A DNA stretch of 54,462 nt from Clostridiales bacterium (GTDB lineage: Bacteria; Bacillota; Clostridia; Oscillospirales; Oscillospiraceae): NCBI GenBank assembly GCA_012521555.1, contig JAAYMC010000032.1, forward strand, positions 1-54,462, read 5' to 3'. Below, in pieces: positions 42,221 to 52,360 of the stretch (position 1 is its first letter; each line of letters opens with the position of its first letter). Under the pieces are notes generated by a model. The model saw only the letters and a list, made by a program, of their open reading frames with translations. It ran no database searches and was not told the DNA's origin. A program made the position numbers and the translations under genes.

Positions 42221-43003
42221 GTCTTCCGGCTGCGCGGCGCGCGGCATATACGGCCCCGCCAGGTCTTTAATGACTTCCGACGCGATAATCAGCCCCGCGA
42301 CGGAGGGGACGAACGACACGCTCCCCGGCACCTGGCGGCGCACGGCGCAGTTTCGCGCCGCGCCGGGCGGGCAGACGCACCCCGTGCGGCACTCTTCCGC
42401 CCCGCTGGCAAGGGGCTTGAGCGCCTCTTCCTTTGAATAGACGACCTTGAGGGCGGGGATGCCCCGCTTGCGCAGCTCGCGGCGCATCACGCGCGCGAGG
42501 GGGCAGACGGAAGTCTCGTAGATGTCCGCCACTTCAAGGCGCGTCGGGTCGAGCTTGTTGCCCGCGCCCATGGAGCTGATAATCGGGACGCCGATTTTGT
42601 TCGCGTGCTCAATGAGGGCGAGCTTGGCGGAGACGGTGTCGATCGCGTCCACGATGTAGTCGCAGCCGGACAGGTCAAACTCCCCGGCCGTCTCGGCCGA
42701 GTAGAATTTGCGGATGGCGGTGACTTCGCAGCGCGGGTTGATGTCGAGGACGCGCTCGCGCATGACCTCCACCTTCGGCCGGCCGATGGTGCTGTGCAGG
42801 GCGATGATCTGGCGGTTTATGTTCGTCAGGCACACGGTGTCGTCGTCGACCAGTATCAGCCGCCCGACGCCGCACCGCGCGATGGCCTCGGCCGCGAAGG
42901 AGCCGACGCCGCCGATGCCGAACACCGCCACGCACCGCCCGGCAAGGTGCTGCATCGCCGCCTCGCCGAAAAGCAGCTGTGTTCTTGAAAATTCATGGAG
43001 CAT
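42215..43003 (-). CDS. tcdA: tRNA threonylcarbamoyladenosine dehydratase
   Basis: A 262-aa E1-like/ThiF-fold enzyme. The ATP-binding loop is VFGIGGVGSFAAEAIARCGVG, followed by LVDDDTV and NRQ. An SSMGAGNKLDP stretch and CPLARVMRRELRKRG match TcdA (YgdL/CsdL). It cyclises t6A to ct6A at position 37 of tRNAs. ATG 43003 has AAGGA at 10 bases; ATG 43012 lies only one base from that site. A CxxxxC..C stretch (ECRTGCVCPPG) is present. The stop falls inside a dispersed palindromic repeat. Confidence 0.85.
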   Translation of the reverse strand: MLHEFSRTQLLFGEAAMQHLAGRCVAVFGIGGVGSFAAEAIARCGVGRLILVDDDTVCLTNINRQIIALHSTIGRPKVEVMRERVLDINPRCEVTAIRKFYSAETAGEFDLSGCDYIVDAIDTVSAKLALIEHANKIGVPIISSMGAGNKLDPTRLEVADIYETSVCPLARVMRRELRKRGIPALKVVYSKEEALKPLASGAEECRTGCVCPPGAARNCAVRRQVPGSVSFVPSVAGLIIASEVIKDLAGPYMPRAAQPEDN

Positions 43004-43199
43004 AACGGACATATCCTTTTCCGAAATGGCGGGTCAGCGCCCGCTTTGTACGAGTAGTGTAAAAGCGGGGGACGCCTTTGTCAAGCGGCAAATGCGCGGG
43101 CCTTTAGCGCGCCGAAAGCGCCGCACGCGGCGGCGCTTTCGGCTCCGATACACTTGCTGGAGGAAGAAAGATGAAGATAAGAGGTAAGGTTGAAAAGGA

Positions 43200-44132
43200 T
43201 TATTCTGAAAAGAGCGGCGTGGAGAGGTAGCGCTCGCCCGTGTCGGGCAGGATGACGACGATGTTTTTGCCCTCAAATTCGGGGCGTTTGGCGATTTCCG
43301 TCGCCGCCCAGGCCGCGGCGCCCGAGGAGATGCCGACCAGAAGGCCCTCCGTCCTCGAAAGGAGGCGGCTTGTGGCAAAGGCGTCCTCGTGCTTGACGGG
43401 GATGATTTCGTCGTAAATGGAGGTGTTGAGCACCTTCGGCACGAAGCCGGCGCCGATGCCCTGAATCTTGTGCGCCCCGGCGCGCCCCTGCGAGAGGACG
43501 GGGGAGTCGAACGGCTCGACGGCCACGATTTTTATGTCCGGGTTTTTCGATTTGAGGTACTCGCCGGCGCCCGTGAGGGTGCCGCCCGTGCCGACGCCCG
43601 CGACGAAGACGTCGACCTTGCCGTCCGTGTCCTCCCAGATTTCAGGGCCCGTCGTGCGGCGGTGGATTTCGGGGTTGGCGGGGTTGTCAAACTGGCCGGG
43701 GATAAAGCTGTGCGGGATTTCCTCCGCCAGCTGCAGCGCCTTTTCAATGGCGCCCTTCATGCCCTTGGCCCCCTCCGTGAGCACCAGCTCCGCGCCGTAC
43801 GCCTTGAGGAGGTTGCGGCGCTCGACGCTCATCGTCTCCGGCATGGTGAGAATCACGCGGTATCCCCGCGCGGCGGCGACGGACGCGAGGCCGATGCCCG
43901 TGTTGCCGCTCGTCGGTTCGATAATGACGGAGCCGGGCTTGAGGACGCCGCGCTGCTCGGCGTCTTCAATCATCGCCTTGGCGATGCGATCCTTGACGCT
44001 CCCGGCGGGGTTGAAGTACTCCAGCTTTCCTATCACCGTGGCCCGCAGCCCGAGGTGTCTTCCGTATCCGGCCAGCTCCAGAAGAGGGGTCCTGCCGATG
44101 AGTTCCGTTAAACTCTTATAAATCTTAGCCAT
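43200..44132 (-). CDS. cysK: Cysteine synthase (O-acetylserine sulfhydrylase)
   Basis: A 310-aa PLP enzyme. The cofactor lysine lies in [11 protein letters not shown], with [12 protein letters not shown], the phosphate-binding GTGGTLTG and a C-terminal SSGAAAWA loop. It makes cysteine from O-acetylserine and sulfide. The ATG follows GGAGG. It is divergent from the rrf2-type regulator, and both promoters carry the same 25-bp operator just after the -10 box, indicating control by that regulator. Full length for the family. Confidence 0.9.
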   Translation of the reverse strand: MAKIYKSLTELIGRTPLLELAGYGRHLGLRATVIGKLEYFNPAGSVKDRIAKAMIEDAEQRGVLKPGSVIIEPTSGNTGIGLASVAAARGYRVILTMPETMSVERRNLLKAYGAELVLTEGAKGMKGAIEKALQLAEEIPHSFIPGQFDNPANPEIHRRTTGPEIWEDTDGKVDVFVAGVGTGGTLTGAGEYLKSKNPDIKIVAVEPFDSPVLSQGRAGAHKIQGIGAGFVPKVLNTSIYDEIIPVKHEDAFATSRLLSRTEGLLVGISSGAAAWAATEIAKRPEFEGKNIVVILPDTGERYLSTPLFSE

Positions 44133-44162
44133 AATCGACGCCTCCGATATTACTAAATTTAT

Positions 44163-44218
44163 ATTTCATATATGACTTATATGTATTACAATATACGCAG
44201 GCGGAGGCGATTTGTCAA
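44163..44218 (-). promoter_or_regulatory. cysK promoter and Rrf2-type operator
   Basis: On the minus strand: TTGACA (44218-44213), 17 bp, TATATT (44195-44190). Two bases later comes a 25-bp motif (44187-44163) starting AATACATATAA and ending ATATGAAAT. The same motif lies at 44296-44320 in the rrf2 promoter. Confidence 0.75.
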
Positions 44219-44262
44219 GCGTTTTTTAAGAAAAATTTGCCGGCAAAAAGGAAGTTCTCGTC

Positions 44263-44320
44263 TTGACAAACGCGCCGGCTTCCCGTATCATAAACAATAC
44301 ATATAACATTAGTATGAAAT
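44263..44320 (+). promoter_or_regulatory. rrf2 promoter and operator
   Basis: TTGACA (44263-44268), 17 bp, TATCAT (44286-44291). A 25-bp operator at 44296-44320 starts AATACATATAA and ends GTATGAAAT. It covers the expected transcription start, consistent with autorepression. Confidence 0.75.
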
Positions 44321-44332
44321 GGGGCGCGTGAG

Positions 44333-44779
44333 ATGAGAATATCTGCGAAGGGACGCTACGCACTGTGCGCAACGGTGAGCCTTGCGCAAAGCTACCGCTC
44401 CGGCGAGTACATCACGGTGCTGAGCATCTCCGAGCGGCTCGGCATATCGAAGATTTATCTGGAGCAGGTGTTTTCGCTCCTCAAGCGCGGCGGCATCGTC
44501 AGCTCCATCAAGGGGGCGCAGGGCGGGTACCAGCTGGCGCGCGCGCCGGAGTCGATTAAGGTATACGATATTCTCGCGGCGGTGGAGACGTCGCTTTTTG
44601 AGGACAACGACGAGACGGTCACCGAATCGGCGCCGCACATCGAGGCGGCCGTTCGGGAGCTGGTCTACAAGAGACTGGACGGCGCGCTGGTGAAGGCGCT
44701 GCAGGAGACGTCTCTGCAGGACCTCGTCACCGAAGCGGAAAAGAACGACCCGACGCAAACGTATATGTACTATATTTAA
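44333..44779 (+). CDS. Rrf2-family regulator, CymR-like
   Basis: A 148-aa Rrf2 winged-helix protein. It begins MRISAKGRYAL and has the typical LSISERLGISKIYLEQVFS recognition region and GAQGGYQLAR wing. The three clustered cysteines that hold the Fe-S cluster in IscR are absent, placing it with CymR, the repressor of cysteine metabolism in Firmicutes that works with CysK. Its gene stands between cysK and two trans-sulfuration genes. A shared operator occurs at its own promoter and cysK, and a core copy is seen near metN. Targets are inferred. Confidence 0.85.
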   Translation: MRISAKGRYALCATVSLAQSYRSGEYITVLSISERLGISKIYLEQVFSLLKRGGIVSSIKGAQGGYQLARAPESIKVYDILAAVETSLFEDNDETVTESAPHIEAAVRELVYKRLDGALVKALQETSLQDLVTEAEKNDPTQTYMYYI

Positions 44780-44814
44780 CTAAAGCGCGCAAAGCCGCGT
44801 AAAGGAGCGATGGT

Positions 44815-45951
44815 ATGGATATCGGAACACTCTGTGTCCACGGCAGCGGCAAGCGGTACGATACGACCGGCGCGGTGAGCGTTCCGATTTTTCAGTCGGC
44901 GACGTTTACGCACCCCGGCGTCGGCCGGAGCACCGGATTTGACTACTCCCGCGTCCAGAACCCGACGCGGGAGTATTTGGAGGACGCGCTTGCCCGCCTT
45001 GAGGGCGGGACGGACGCGCTGGCCTTCTCAAGCGGCATGGCGGCGATGGCCGTCATGATGGAGCTGTTTTCGGCAGGGGACCATTTCATTATCTCCGACG
45101 ACCTCTACGGCGGCTCGGTGCGCTACTTCCGCACGGTCTCGGAGAAAAACGGCCTGAAGTTCGACGCCGCCGACACGGGCGACCTCGAGGCGGTGCGTCG
45201 GCTTCTCAGAAAGGAGACGAAGGCCGTCTTCGTGGAGACGCCGACAAACCCCATGATGCAGGTCACCGACCTTGCCGCGCTCTCTGAGCTTACGCGGGAG
45301 GCGGGGGTGCTGCTCATCGTGGACAACACCTTCCTCACGCCATATTTTCAGCGGCCGCTTGAGCTGGGGGCGGACATCGTCCTGCACAGCGGGACGAAGT
45401 ACCTCGGCGGGCACAACGACACGCTCGCGGGCTTTCTCGTTACGAACAGGCCGGAGGTTGCCGAGCGGCTGCGGCAGCTTTACAAAACTGTCGGCGCGTT
45501 CCTTTCGCCGTTTGACAGCTGGCTTGTCATCCGGGGGCTCAAAACACTCGCCGTGCGGCTTGAGCGGCAGGCTCAGACGGCGATGGCTCTGGCGAGATGG
45601 CTTAAGGAGCACCCGCGCGTGCGGCAGGTGCTCTACCCGGGGCTGCCCGAGCACCCCGGCTACGCCGTGATGAAAAAGCAAGCGTCGGGGTTCGGGGCGA
45701 TGGTGTCCTTCAAGGTGGAAAGCGAGGAGCTTGCCGTGCGCGTGCTCGAGCGGGTGCGGATTATTCAATACGCCGAGAGCCTCGGGGGCGTGGAGTCCCT
45801 GATGACATACCCCATTTTGCAGACCCATGCCGACGTGCCGGAAGAGGTGCGCGCCGCGAAGGGGATTGACGGGCGGCTGCTCCGCCTGTCCGTCGGGCTT
45901 GAGTCTGAGAGAGATTTAATGGACGATCTGGCGCGCGCTCTGGAGGGATAA
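44815..45951 (+). CDS. Trans-sulfuration PLP enzyme (cystathionine gamma-lyase/synthase family)
   Basis: A 378-aa Cys/Met-metabolism PLP enzyme. The cofactor lysine is in HSGTKYLGGHND, with SSGMAAM, YSRVQNPT and LRLSVGLE as family blocks. Members act as cystathionine gamma-synthase, gamma-lyase or homocysteine-forming sulfhydrylase, which sequence alone rarely separates. The ATG follows AAAGGAGCGA. It lies 35 bp after the regulator and 2 bp before the malY-like gene, so the three form one operon. With the downstream beta-lyase it could convert cysteine to homocysteine or the reverse. Confidence 0.85.
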   Translation: MDIGTLCVHGSGKRYDTTGAVSVPIFQSATFTHPGVGRSTGFDYSRVQNPTREYLEDALARLEGGTDALAFSSGMAAMAVMMELFSAGDHFIISDDLYGGSVRYFRTVSEKNGLKFDAADTGDLEAVRRLLRKETKAVFVETPTNPMMQVTDLAALSELTREAGVLLIVDNTFLTPYFQRPLELGADIVLHSGTKYLGGHNDTLAGFLVTNRPEVAERLRQLYKTVGAFLSPFDSWLVIRGLKTLAVRLERQAQTAMALARWLKEHPRVRQVLYPGLPEHPGYAVMKKQASGFGAMVSFKVESEELAVRVLERVRIIQYAESLGGVESLMTYPILQTHADVPEEVRAAKGIDGRLLRLSVGLESERDLMDDLARALEG

Positions 45952-45953
45952 AG

Positions 45954-47132
45954 ATGCAGTTTGATTTTGACACAATTTACGACCGCAGGAACACCGGCAG
46001 CTTAAAGTACGACCTTGCCCCCAAATACGGGCTGCCGGAGGACGTGCTGCCCATGTGGGTGGCGGATATGGACTTCCGCTCGCCGGAGTGCGTGGTGGAG
46101 GCCATCATCGAGCGCGCGCGGCACGGCATTTTCGGCTACAGCGAGGCCCCGCGCGGCTACTTTGAAGCGCTGGAGAAATGGTATAAGGAGCGCCACGGCT
46201 GGCAGATTCAGCCGTCGTGGCTCGTCAAGGCATCGGGCGTCGTCTACGCACTGGCGCAGGCCGTGCGGGCGCTCACCGAAGAGGGCGACGCCGTGCTCAT
46301 CCAGGAGCCGGTGTACTATCCCTTCCGGCAGGTGGTGGAGCAAAACGGACGCAGGCCCGTTGTCAGCGGACTTGTCTACGATAACGGGGCCTATCGCGTC
46401 GACTTTGACGACTTCGAGCGCAAAATCCGCGAAAACGACGTGCGCCTGTTTATCCTCTGCAGCCCGCACAACCCCGTCGGGCGCGTGTGGACGCGTGAGG
46501 AGCTGGAGCGCATGGGGGATATCTGCCTCAAATACGACGTCCTCGTCGCCTCCGACGAGATTCACGCCGACTTCGTCTACCCCGGATATAAGCACACCGT
46601 CTTTGCCGCCGTCAAACCCGAGTTTGAGCAAAACTCCGTGATTCTCACCGCGCCGACAAAGACGTTCAACCTCGCCGGTCTGCACATTTCAAACATCTTC
46701 ATCCCGAACCCCGTACTGCGGGAGAAGTATCAGAAGGAGACCGCGAAAAGCGGCATGAGCCAGCTTGGCATCATGGGCATGGTCGCCTGCAAGGCGGCGT
46801 ACGAAGGCGGCGGGGCATGGCTCGACGCGCTCATGGAGTACCTGACCGGCAACCTCGCCTTTATGCGCGATTTCCTCCGCGCGCGCCTGCCGGAGCTGAA
46901 GCTCGTGGAGCCGGAGGGGACGTACCTCGTGTGGGTGGACTTTCGCGCCCTCGGCATGAGCGCGGAGGAGCTTGAGCGCTTTATCAAGCACGAGGCGCGG
47001 CTGTGGCTCGACGGCGGCACGATGTTCGGCGCCGCGGGCGCCGGATTCCAGCGCTTTAACATCGCCTGCCCGCGCGCTGTCCTCCAGGAGGCGATGGAGC
47101 GGCTTGAAAAAGCGGTAAGATCCCGTACATAA
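45954..47132 (+). CDS. MalY/PatB-type cystathionine beta-lyase (aminotransferase fold)
   Basis: A 392-aa fold-type I PLP enzyme. Features include LPMWVADMDFRSPE near the N-terminus, SPHNPVGRVWTREEL, SDEIHADFVYPGYKH and the cofactor lysine in APTKTFNLAGLH. These are the signature blocks of the MalY/PatB group, which cleaves cystathionine or cysteine C-S bonds. It starts 2 bp after the preceding stop, with GGAGGGATAAAG as ribosome site. A strong terminator follows, so this ends the sulfur operon. Confidence 0.87.
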   Translation: MQFDFDTIYDRRNTGSLKYDLAPKYGLPEDVLPMWVADMDFRSPECVVEAIIERARHGIFGYSEAPRGYFEALEKWYKERHGWQIQPSWLVKASGVVYALAQAVRALTEEGDAVLIQEPVYYPFRQVVEQNGRRPVVSGLVYDNGAYRVDFDDFERKIRENDVRLFILCSPHNPVGRVWTREELERMGDICLKYDVLVASDEIHADFVYPGYKHTVFAAVKPEFEQNSVILTAPTKTFNLAGLHISNIFIPNPVLREKYQKETAKSGMSQLGIMGMVACKAAYEGGGAWLDALMEYLTGNLAFMRDFLRARLPELKLVEPEGTYLVWVDFRALGMSAEELERFIKHEARLWLDGGTMFGAAGAGFQRFNIACPRAVLQEAMERLEKAVRSRT

Positions 47133-47138
47133 TGCGCG

Positions 47139-47176
47139 TCCGCGGCGATATTCCCATCGCCGCGGATGAATTTTTT
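47139..47176 (+). terminator. Terminator of the rrf2-malY operon
   Basis: Perfect 11-bp stem TCCGCGGCGAT/ATCGCCGCGGA (47139-47149 with 47156-47166), then TGAATTTTTT. Confidence 0.85.
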
Positions 47177-47240
47177 CCGCCCGGGAAAGCCTAAAAGCGG
47201 AAAGCGCCGGAAAGGGCTGGAAATACTTTGAGATAAGCGG

Positions 47241-47266
47241 TATAATGAGATTAGTTAAGACTAACT
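47241..47266 (+). promoter_or_regulatory. Putative copA -10 box and inverted repeat
   Basis: TATAAT at 47241-47246 is followed by AGTTA-AGAC-TAACT (47253-47266), a small inverted repeat over the expected start site. No clear -35 was found, so activation or a different element may be involved. Confidence 0.4.
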
Positions 47267-47347
47267 GCGGCAAACTGCAATAAGCTTGCGTTCCGGCATG
47301 ACAGTTTTCAGGGATACGAAAGAAGATACAAAGAAGGGGGCAGGGCT

Positions 47348-49771
47348 ATGCAGGTAAAAGAGACGCTTGCCATCGGCGGGATGACGTGTGCCGCGTGCGC
47401 CGCGCGGGTGGAAAAGGGCCTCAAGAAGCTTGAGGGCATGACGTCCGCGAGCGTCAACCTCGCGCTCGAGCGGGCGACGGTGGAGTACGACGCCGAGCGC
47501 CTGACGCGCGCGGAGATTGAAGAGGCCGTCAGAAAGCTCGGGTACACCGTTTTGCCCCGGGCGGAGGAGGGCAAAAAGACGGTCACGCTCCGCATCAGCG
47601 GGATGACGTGCGCCGCCTGCTCGAGCCGCATCGAAAGGAAGCTCTCGGCGGCGCCGGGCGTTTTGCGCGCGAGCGTGAACCTCGCCTCGGAAAAGGCCGC
47701 CGTGGAGTACGACCCCGCCGTGATTTCCCCCTCGGACATGATAAAGATTGTGGAAGGCCTCGGCTACGGCGCGCAGCGCGAAGAGGAAGTGGAGGAGGAC
47801 AGGGAGCGGCTTGAGCGGGAAAAGCAGGCGCGCAGGCTCCTTATCTCCTTTATCGCCGGCGCGGTGCTCACGGCGCCGCTTATGCTCATGATGATCCTCG
47901 AGTGGGCGGGCGTGCACGTCTCCCTCATGCACAACCCCGTGTTCATGCTCGCGCTCTCGCTGCCCGTTCAGGTCGTGCTCGGCGCGCGCTTTTACAGGGG
48001 CGCGTACCACGCCCTGCGGTCGGGCAGCGCGAACATGGATGTGCTCGTGGCGCTGGGCACCTCGGCGGCGTTCCTCTACAGTGTCTACAACGGCTTTTTC
48101 GAGCCGGACAGGATGCGCGGCATGAACAACCTCTATTTCGAGGCCTCCTCGATGATCATCACCCTCATCCTCCTCGGCAAGTACCTCGAGGCGAGGGCGA
48201 AGGGGCGCACGTCCGAGGCCATCAAGAAGCTCATGGGACTGCAGGCGAAAACGGCCCGCGTCATCCGGGACGGGGAGGAAGTGGACATCCCCGTGGGCGA
48301 AGTGGTGCCGGGCGATATCGTCTCCGTCCGCCCCGGCGAGAAGGTGCCGGTGGACGGGGAGATTATCGAGGGCGCGTCGGCCGTCGACGAGTCGATGCTC
48401 ACGGGCGAGAGCATCCCCGTGGAAAAGGCGGTGGGCGACACAGTCATCGGCGCGACCATCAACAAGCACGGCGCGTTTAAGATGCGCGCGACGAAAGTCG
48501 GCCGCGAGACGGTGCTCGCCCAGATTGTGAAAATGGTGGAGGAGGCGCAGGGGAGCAAGGCGCCGATTCAAAAGCTCGCGGACAAGGTCGCCGGCGTTTT
48601 CGTCCCCGCCGTGTTGGGCGTCGCCGTGCTCACGTTCGTCCTCTGGATGGTGATCAAAGGCGAGGTGTCCGACGCGCTCATGAGCGCGGTGGCGGTGCTC
48701 GTCATCGCCTGCCCGTGCGCGCTGGGGCTTGCCACGCCGACGGCGATTATGGTGGGCACCGGCAAGGGCGCGGAAAAGGGCATCCTCATCAAGGGCGGGG
48801 AATACCTCGAGGCGGCGTATAAGGTGAGCGCCGTCGTCCTCGACAAGACGGGCACCATCACGAAGGGCGAGCCGGAAGTGACGGACATTTTGCCGCTCGG
48901 TAAGCTCTCCGAAGATGACGTGCTGCGCCTTGCCGCCGCTGCGGAGAAAAACTCCGAGCACCCGCTCGGCGTCGCCATTTACGAGGCGGCAAAGGCGCGC
49001 CTCGGGGCAATCCCGGATCCTGAGCGCTTTGCGGCCGTCCCCGGCAAGGGTGTGCTCGCCGAGGTGGGGGGCAAAGTCGTCCTCGTCGGCACGCACAAGC
49101 TCATGGCGGAAAGCGGCGTCGACATCGCGCGCGCGACTGAAGCGCTCGAGCGCCTTGAAAGCGAGGGCAAGACGGCCATGCTCATGGCGGTGGGCATGGA
49201 AGTCGCGGCCGTCATCGCCGTGGCGGATACTTTGAAGGAACATTCAATCGAAGCCGTCGAGGAGCTCCGCGAGATGGGCGTGGAGGTCTTCATGATTACG
49301 GGCGACAACGCCCGCACCGCCGCGGCGATTGCAAAGCAGGTGGGCATCGAACACGTCCTCGCCGAAGTCCTGCCGGAGCACAAGGCGGAGGAAGTCGAAA
49401 AGCTGCGGAAGGAAGGCTACGTCGTGGCCATGGTGGGCGACGGGATCAACGACGCGCCGGCGCTGGCCACCGCGGACATCGGCATGGCCGTCGGCACCGG
49501 GACGGACGTGGCGATTGAAGCGGCGGACATCACCCTCATGCGCGGCGATCTGCGCACCGTCGCGGCGGCCATCCGCCTGTCGCGCCGGACAATGCGCAAA
49601 ATCAAGCAAAACCTCTTCTGGGCGTTTATCTACAACATCGTCGGCATCCCCATCGCGGCGTTCGGGCTGCTCTCCCCCATCATCGCCGGGGCCGCGATGG
49701 CGTTCAGCTCGGTGTCGGTGGTGACCAACTCTCTGAGCCTGAAACGGTTTGACCCCACAAAGCGCCGATAA
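47348..49771 (+). CDS. copA: Copper-exporting P1B-type ATPase
   Basis: An 807-aa Cu(I) pump. Two N-terminal HMA domains carry [11 protein letters not shown] and [11 protein letters not shown]. The membrane copper site [10 protein letters not shown] and the late [11 protein letters not shown] and [12 protein letters not shown] motifs place it in the Cu(I) group. [14 protein letters not shown] holds the phosphorylated aspartate, SEHPLG the HP motif and [10 protein letters not shown] the hinge. It exports cytosolic copper. The ATG follows GGGGGCAGGG. A copper chaperone gene comes 30 bp later. Confidence 0.92.
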   Translation: MQVKETLAIGGMTCAACAARVEKGLKKLEGMTSASVNLALERATVEYDAERLTRAEIEEAVRKLGYTVLPRAEEGKKTVTLRISGMTCAACSSRIERKLSAAPGVLRASVNLASEKAAVEYDPAVISPSDMIKIVEGLGYGAQREEEVEEDRERLEREKQARRLLISFIAGAVLTAPLMLMMILEWAGVHVSLMHNPVFMLALSLPVQVVLGARFYRGAYHALRSGSANMDVLVALGTSAAFLYSVYNGFFEPDRMRGMNNLYFEASSMIITLILLGKYLEARAKGRTSEAIKKLMGLQAKTARVIRDGEEVDIPVGEVVPGDIVSVRPGEKVPVDGEIIEGASAVDESMLTGESIPVEKAVGDTVIGATINKHGAFKMRATKVGRETVLAQIVKMVEEAQGSKAPIQKLADKVAGVFVPAVLGVAVLTFVLWMVIKGEVSDALMSAVAVLVIACPCALGLATPTAIMVGTGKGAEKGILIKGGEYLEAAYKVSAVVLDKTGTITKGEPEVTDILPLGKLSEDDVLRLAAAAEKNSEHPLGVAIYEAAKARLGAIPDPERFAAVPGKGVLAEVGGKVVLVGTHKLMAESGVDIARATEALERLESEGKTAMLMAVGMEVAAVIAVADTLKEHSIEAVEELREMGVEVFMITGDNARTAAAIAKQVGIEHVLAEVLPEHKAEEVEKLRKEGYVVAMVGDGINDAPALATADIGMAVGTGTDVAIEAADITLMRGDLRTVAAAIRLSRRTMRKIKQNLFWAFIYNIVGIPIAAFGLLSPIIAGAAMAFSSVSVVTNSLSLKRFDPTKRR

Positions 49772-49801
49772 GGTAAAATCTTATAAAAAGGAGTGTCAGT
49801 T

Positions 49802-50011
49802 ATGGCGGCGAAAACTCAGGTGTTTAAGGTGGGCGGCATGTCCTGCAACCACTGCGTGAATGCGGTGAAGTCGGCGGTGTCCGCGCTCGGCGTGGACGAC
49901 GTGGACGTGGAGCTCAAAAGCGGAAACGTCACCGTCTCCTACGACCCCGGGAAGGTGACGGAGGAGGCCATCAAAAAGGCCATCGAAGAAGAAGGCTACA
50001 CGGTCGAGTAA
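49802..50011 (+). CDS. copZ: Copper chaperone, HMA domain
   Basis: A 69-aa single HMA domain with the metal-binding GGMSCNHCVN and the usual beta-alpha-beta-beta-alpha-beta length. It carries Cu(I) to CopA, encoded just upstream. ATG 49802 has AAGGAG at good spacing; GTG 49793 lies inside that site. A terminator follows. Confidence 0.88.
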   Translation: MAAKTQVFKVGGMSCNHCVNAVKSAVSALGVDDVDVELKSGNVTVSYDPGKVTEEAIKKAIEEEGYTVE

Positions 50012-50032
50012 ATCAAGACAAAATACAAAAAT

Positions 50033-50070
50033 AGCGCGCGAACATCCGTTCGCGCGCTGTTTGTTTTATT
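50033..50070. terminator. Terminator after copZ
   Basis: Perfect 11-bp stem AGCGCGCGAAC/GTTCGCGCGCT, ATCC loop, then GTTTGTTTTATT. Convergent with the ttcA-like gene. Confidence 0.85.
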
Positions 50071-50151
50071 AGATATTTTGCTTTACCGCTTTTGCGGCTT
50101 ATTTACCCTTGCGCCAGATTGCGGTCTTTCGCAGCCATGCAGTGCTTGCGC

Positions 50152-51009
50152 TTACTCGCCGTCGTCGCCCTCGCCGTTTGTTTTTTTGCCGTAGGCGTCG
50201 AGGAAGAAGTGGTAGCCTGCGTCGTCCGTGTAGCCGAGGACGGCATTGAGATTGACGTTGTGCATGCTGTTGAAGATGCTCAGGTCGACGCCCGGGCTCG
50301 TCTGGCGCAGCTTTTTAATGAGCGCCTTGATTTCCTGCCGCTTCGAGACGCCGCTGCCGTCCCCCAGCACGCAGTTTTCCGTAAAGCGGCAGGCGCACTG
50401 GATAAACCGCAGGTTGTTGTACCGCTTCCACGCGAGGATGTCCGCCTCCCGCACCATGTAAAGCGGGCGGATGAGCTCCATGCCCTCGAAATTCGTGCTG
50501 TGGAGCTTCGGCATCATCGTCTTGACCTCCGCGCCGTAGAACATGCTCAGGAGCGTCGTCTCGATCACGTCGTCGAAGTGGTGCCCGAGGGCGATTTTGT
50601 TGCACCCGAGGGACTTCGCGCGGCTGTAGAGGTATCCGCGGCGCATTTTCGCGCACAGGTAGCAGGGGGAGCGGTCCGTTTTGGCCACCACGTCGAAGAT
50701 GTCCGACTCAAACATCGTAATCGGCAGCTTCAGGAGCTCGGCGTTGTCGAGGATGACCTGGCGGTTAATGTCGTTGTACCCCGGGTCCATCACGAGGTAG
50801 ACGAGCTCGAAGTTTTTCACCTTGTGCTTTTGCAGTTCGCGCATGCACAGGGCGAGAAGGGTGGAGTCCTTGCCGCCGGAGATGCAGACGGCGATTTTGT
50901 CCCCCTCCTGAATAAGGTCGTATTTGACGACGGCGGCGGTAAACCGCTTCCAGATTTCTTTCCGGAATTTTTTCGTGATGCTGCGCTGTATTTCTTCGTG
51001 TCGTTCCAT
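50152..51009 (-). CDS. TtcA-like tRNA 2-thiolation protein (PP-loop ATPase)
   Basis: A 285-aa ATP-pyrophosphatase-fold enzyme. The PP-loop is CISGGKDSTLLA. Cysteines in PCYLCAKMRRG and in ACRFTENC match the three ligands of the TtcA Fe-S cluster, and GHHFDDVIETTLL is a family block. TtcA thiolates C32 of some tRNAs. ATG 51009 follows GGAG and lies 10 bp after the desulfurase stop, so sulfur donor and thiolase are cotranscribed. Other tRNA thiolases of this fold are possible. Confidence 0.82.
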   Translation of the reverse strand: MERHEEIQRSITKKFRKEIWKRFTAAVVKYDLIQEGDKIAVCISGGKDSTLLALCMRELQKHKVKNFELVYLVMDPGYNDINRQVILDNAELLKLPITMFESDIFDVVAKTDRSPCYLCAKMRRGYLYSRAKSLGCNKIALGHHFDDVIETTLLSMFYGAEVKTMMPKLHSTNFEGMELIRPLYMVREADILAWKRYNNLRFIQCACRFTENCVLGDGSGVSKRQEIKALIKKLRQTSPGVDLSIFNSMHNVNLNAVLGYTDDAGYHFFLDAYGKKTNGEGDDGE

Positions 51010-51019
51010 ACTGTCTCCA

Positions 51020-52141
51020 TCAGGGCGCGATGGCGCCCAGGCATTCGTCGAATATCTCAAGGAAGCGGGTGATCTCGTCCGGCGTTGTCAGGTGGCTCAG
51101 GCTTATGCGCAGCGTGGACAGCGCGCGCTTTTTGTTTCCCGTGACGGCGTAGACGGGGCGCGAGACGGAGTTTGGCGCGCTGCACGCCGAGCGGGTGGAA
51201 ACGAGCACGCCCCGCTCGCCGAGCCTGTCTTTCATCTGCTCCGACGAGAGCCCCGGCAGGCTGATGTTTAAAATGTGCGGCACGCTCCGGCCCGAGCTGT
51301 TGATAACGATGCGCTTATCCTTGCTAAAATGCGCCCGCAGCCGCGCGTTGTGTTCGGACACAATGCGGCGCTTTTCATCGAGGTTTTCCAGCGCGAGCAC
51401 AAGCGCCTTTTCCGCCGCCGCGGCAAGGGCGAGCGCGGGCGTGCCGCTGCGGTGCGGCGTTGTGCTCAGTCCCCCGTGCAGGAGCGGCTGGAGGGCGACG
51501 CCCCGCCTGACGGCGAGGATGCCGCTGCCCACAAGCCCGTAAAACTTGTGCGGCGCGAGGGAGATAAGGTCGGCCTTGTCCAGGTCGAGCGGGATTTTGC
51601 CCACCGCCTGCGTGGCGTCGACGTGCAGCAGGCACCCGGGCACGGCTTTCACGCGCTCGGCGATGGCGGAAATGTCCTGCACGGCGCCCAGCTCGCTGTC
51701 CACATAGCAGACGGACACGAGCGTCGTGCCCGGCGTGAGGGCGTCCGAGAGCGCGTCTAAATCGAGCGCCCCGTCGGGCAGGGGGGAGACGTACTCCACG
51801 TCGAAGCCCTCGGACTCAAGTTTTGCGAGGGGCCCGTTGACGGACGAGTGCTCAAGAAAAGTGGAGACGACGTGCCGCCCGCGGCTGCGGCGCTCCAGCG
51901 CCGCGCCGAGGATGGCAAGGTTGTTCGACTCCGTCGCCCCCGAGGTGTAGACGATGTCGTGATCGCTAAGCCCCAGAAGGCGCGCGATGTTCTCCGAACA
52001 TCGCTCAAGATACTCCCGCGCGGCTTTGCCCGCGGAGTGCGCGGCGTTCGGGTTTGCGACAAACTCCCGCGTTAAGTCGGAAAAAACCCTGAGCACTTCT
52101 TCGTGGACAGGGGTATTGGCTGCGTAATCCAGATAAATCAT
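51020..52141 (-). CDS. Cysteine desulfurase (NifS/IscS-like)
   Basis: A 373-aa fold-type I PLP enzyme. It begins MIYLDYAANTP and has ATESNNLAI, HVDATQAVGKIPLD, the cofactor lysine in SLAPHKFYGLVGSG and the catalytic cysteine in TRSACSAPN. It releases sulfur from cysteine as a persulfide. The ATG follows GAGGAAA. The TtcA-like gene follows after 10 bp, making tRNA thiolation the likely sink, although Fe-S assembly is also possible since no scaffold gene is next to it. Confidence 0.88.
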   Translation of the reverse strand: MIYLDYAANTPVHEEVLRVFSDLTREFVANPNAAHSAGKAAREYLERCSENIARLLGLSDHDIVYTSGATESNNLAILGAALERRSRGRHVVSTFLEHSSVNGPLAKLESEGFDVEYVSPLPDGALDLDALSDALTPGTTLVSVCYVDSELGAVQDISAIAERVKAVPGCLLHVDATQAVGKIPLDLDKADLISLAPHKFYGLVGSGILAVRRGVALQPLLHGGLSTTPHRSGTPALALAAAAEKALVLALENLDEKRRIVSEHNARLRAHFSKDKRIVINSSGRSVPHILNISLPGLSSEQMKDRLGERGVLVSTRSACSAPNSVSRPVYAVTGNKKRALSTLRISLSHLTTPDEITRFLEIFDECLGAIAP

Positions 52142-52302
52142 CGTGGTTTCCTCGAAATAAGTGTGCGGCGAAAGCCGCCGGATTCATCATAGAGAAATCG
52201 CCACGGGCTGTCAATATTGCCGGTTTGGCCTTAATGTTGAGCGTGCATTAAAACGGCGCGGCAATTTATGAAAATTTCGGCGCTGTTTTCCTGGCATTTG
52301 TC

Positions 52303-52331
52303 TTGACATCCCAGCCGGTTAATGCTAATAT
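52303..52331 (+). promoter_or_regulatory. metNIQ promoter
   Basis: TTGACA (52303-52308), 17 bp, TAATAT (52326-52331). No SAM riboswitch or T-box was recognised in the short leader that follows. Confidence 0.8.
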
Positions 52332-52360
52332 TCTAAACAACATATTTATCATATATCTAT

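Noticed and set aside
47261-49243. 660-codon minus-strand open frame over copA
   Set aside because: Shadow frame; copA on the plus strand has all P-type ATPase motifs.
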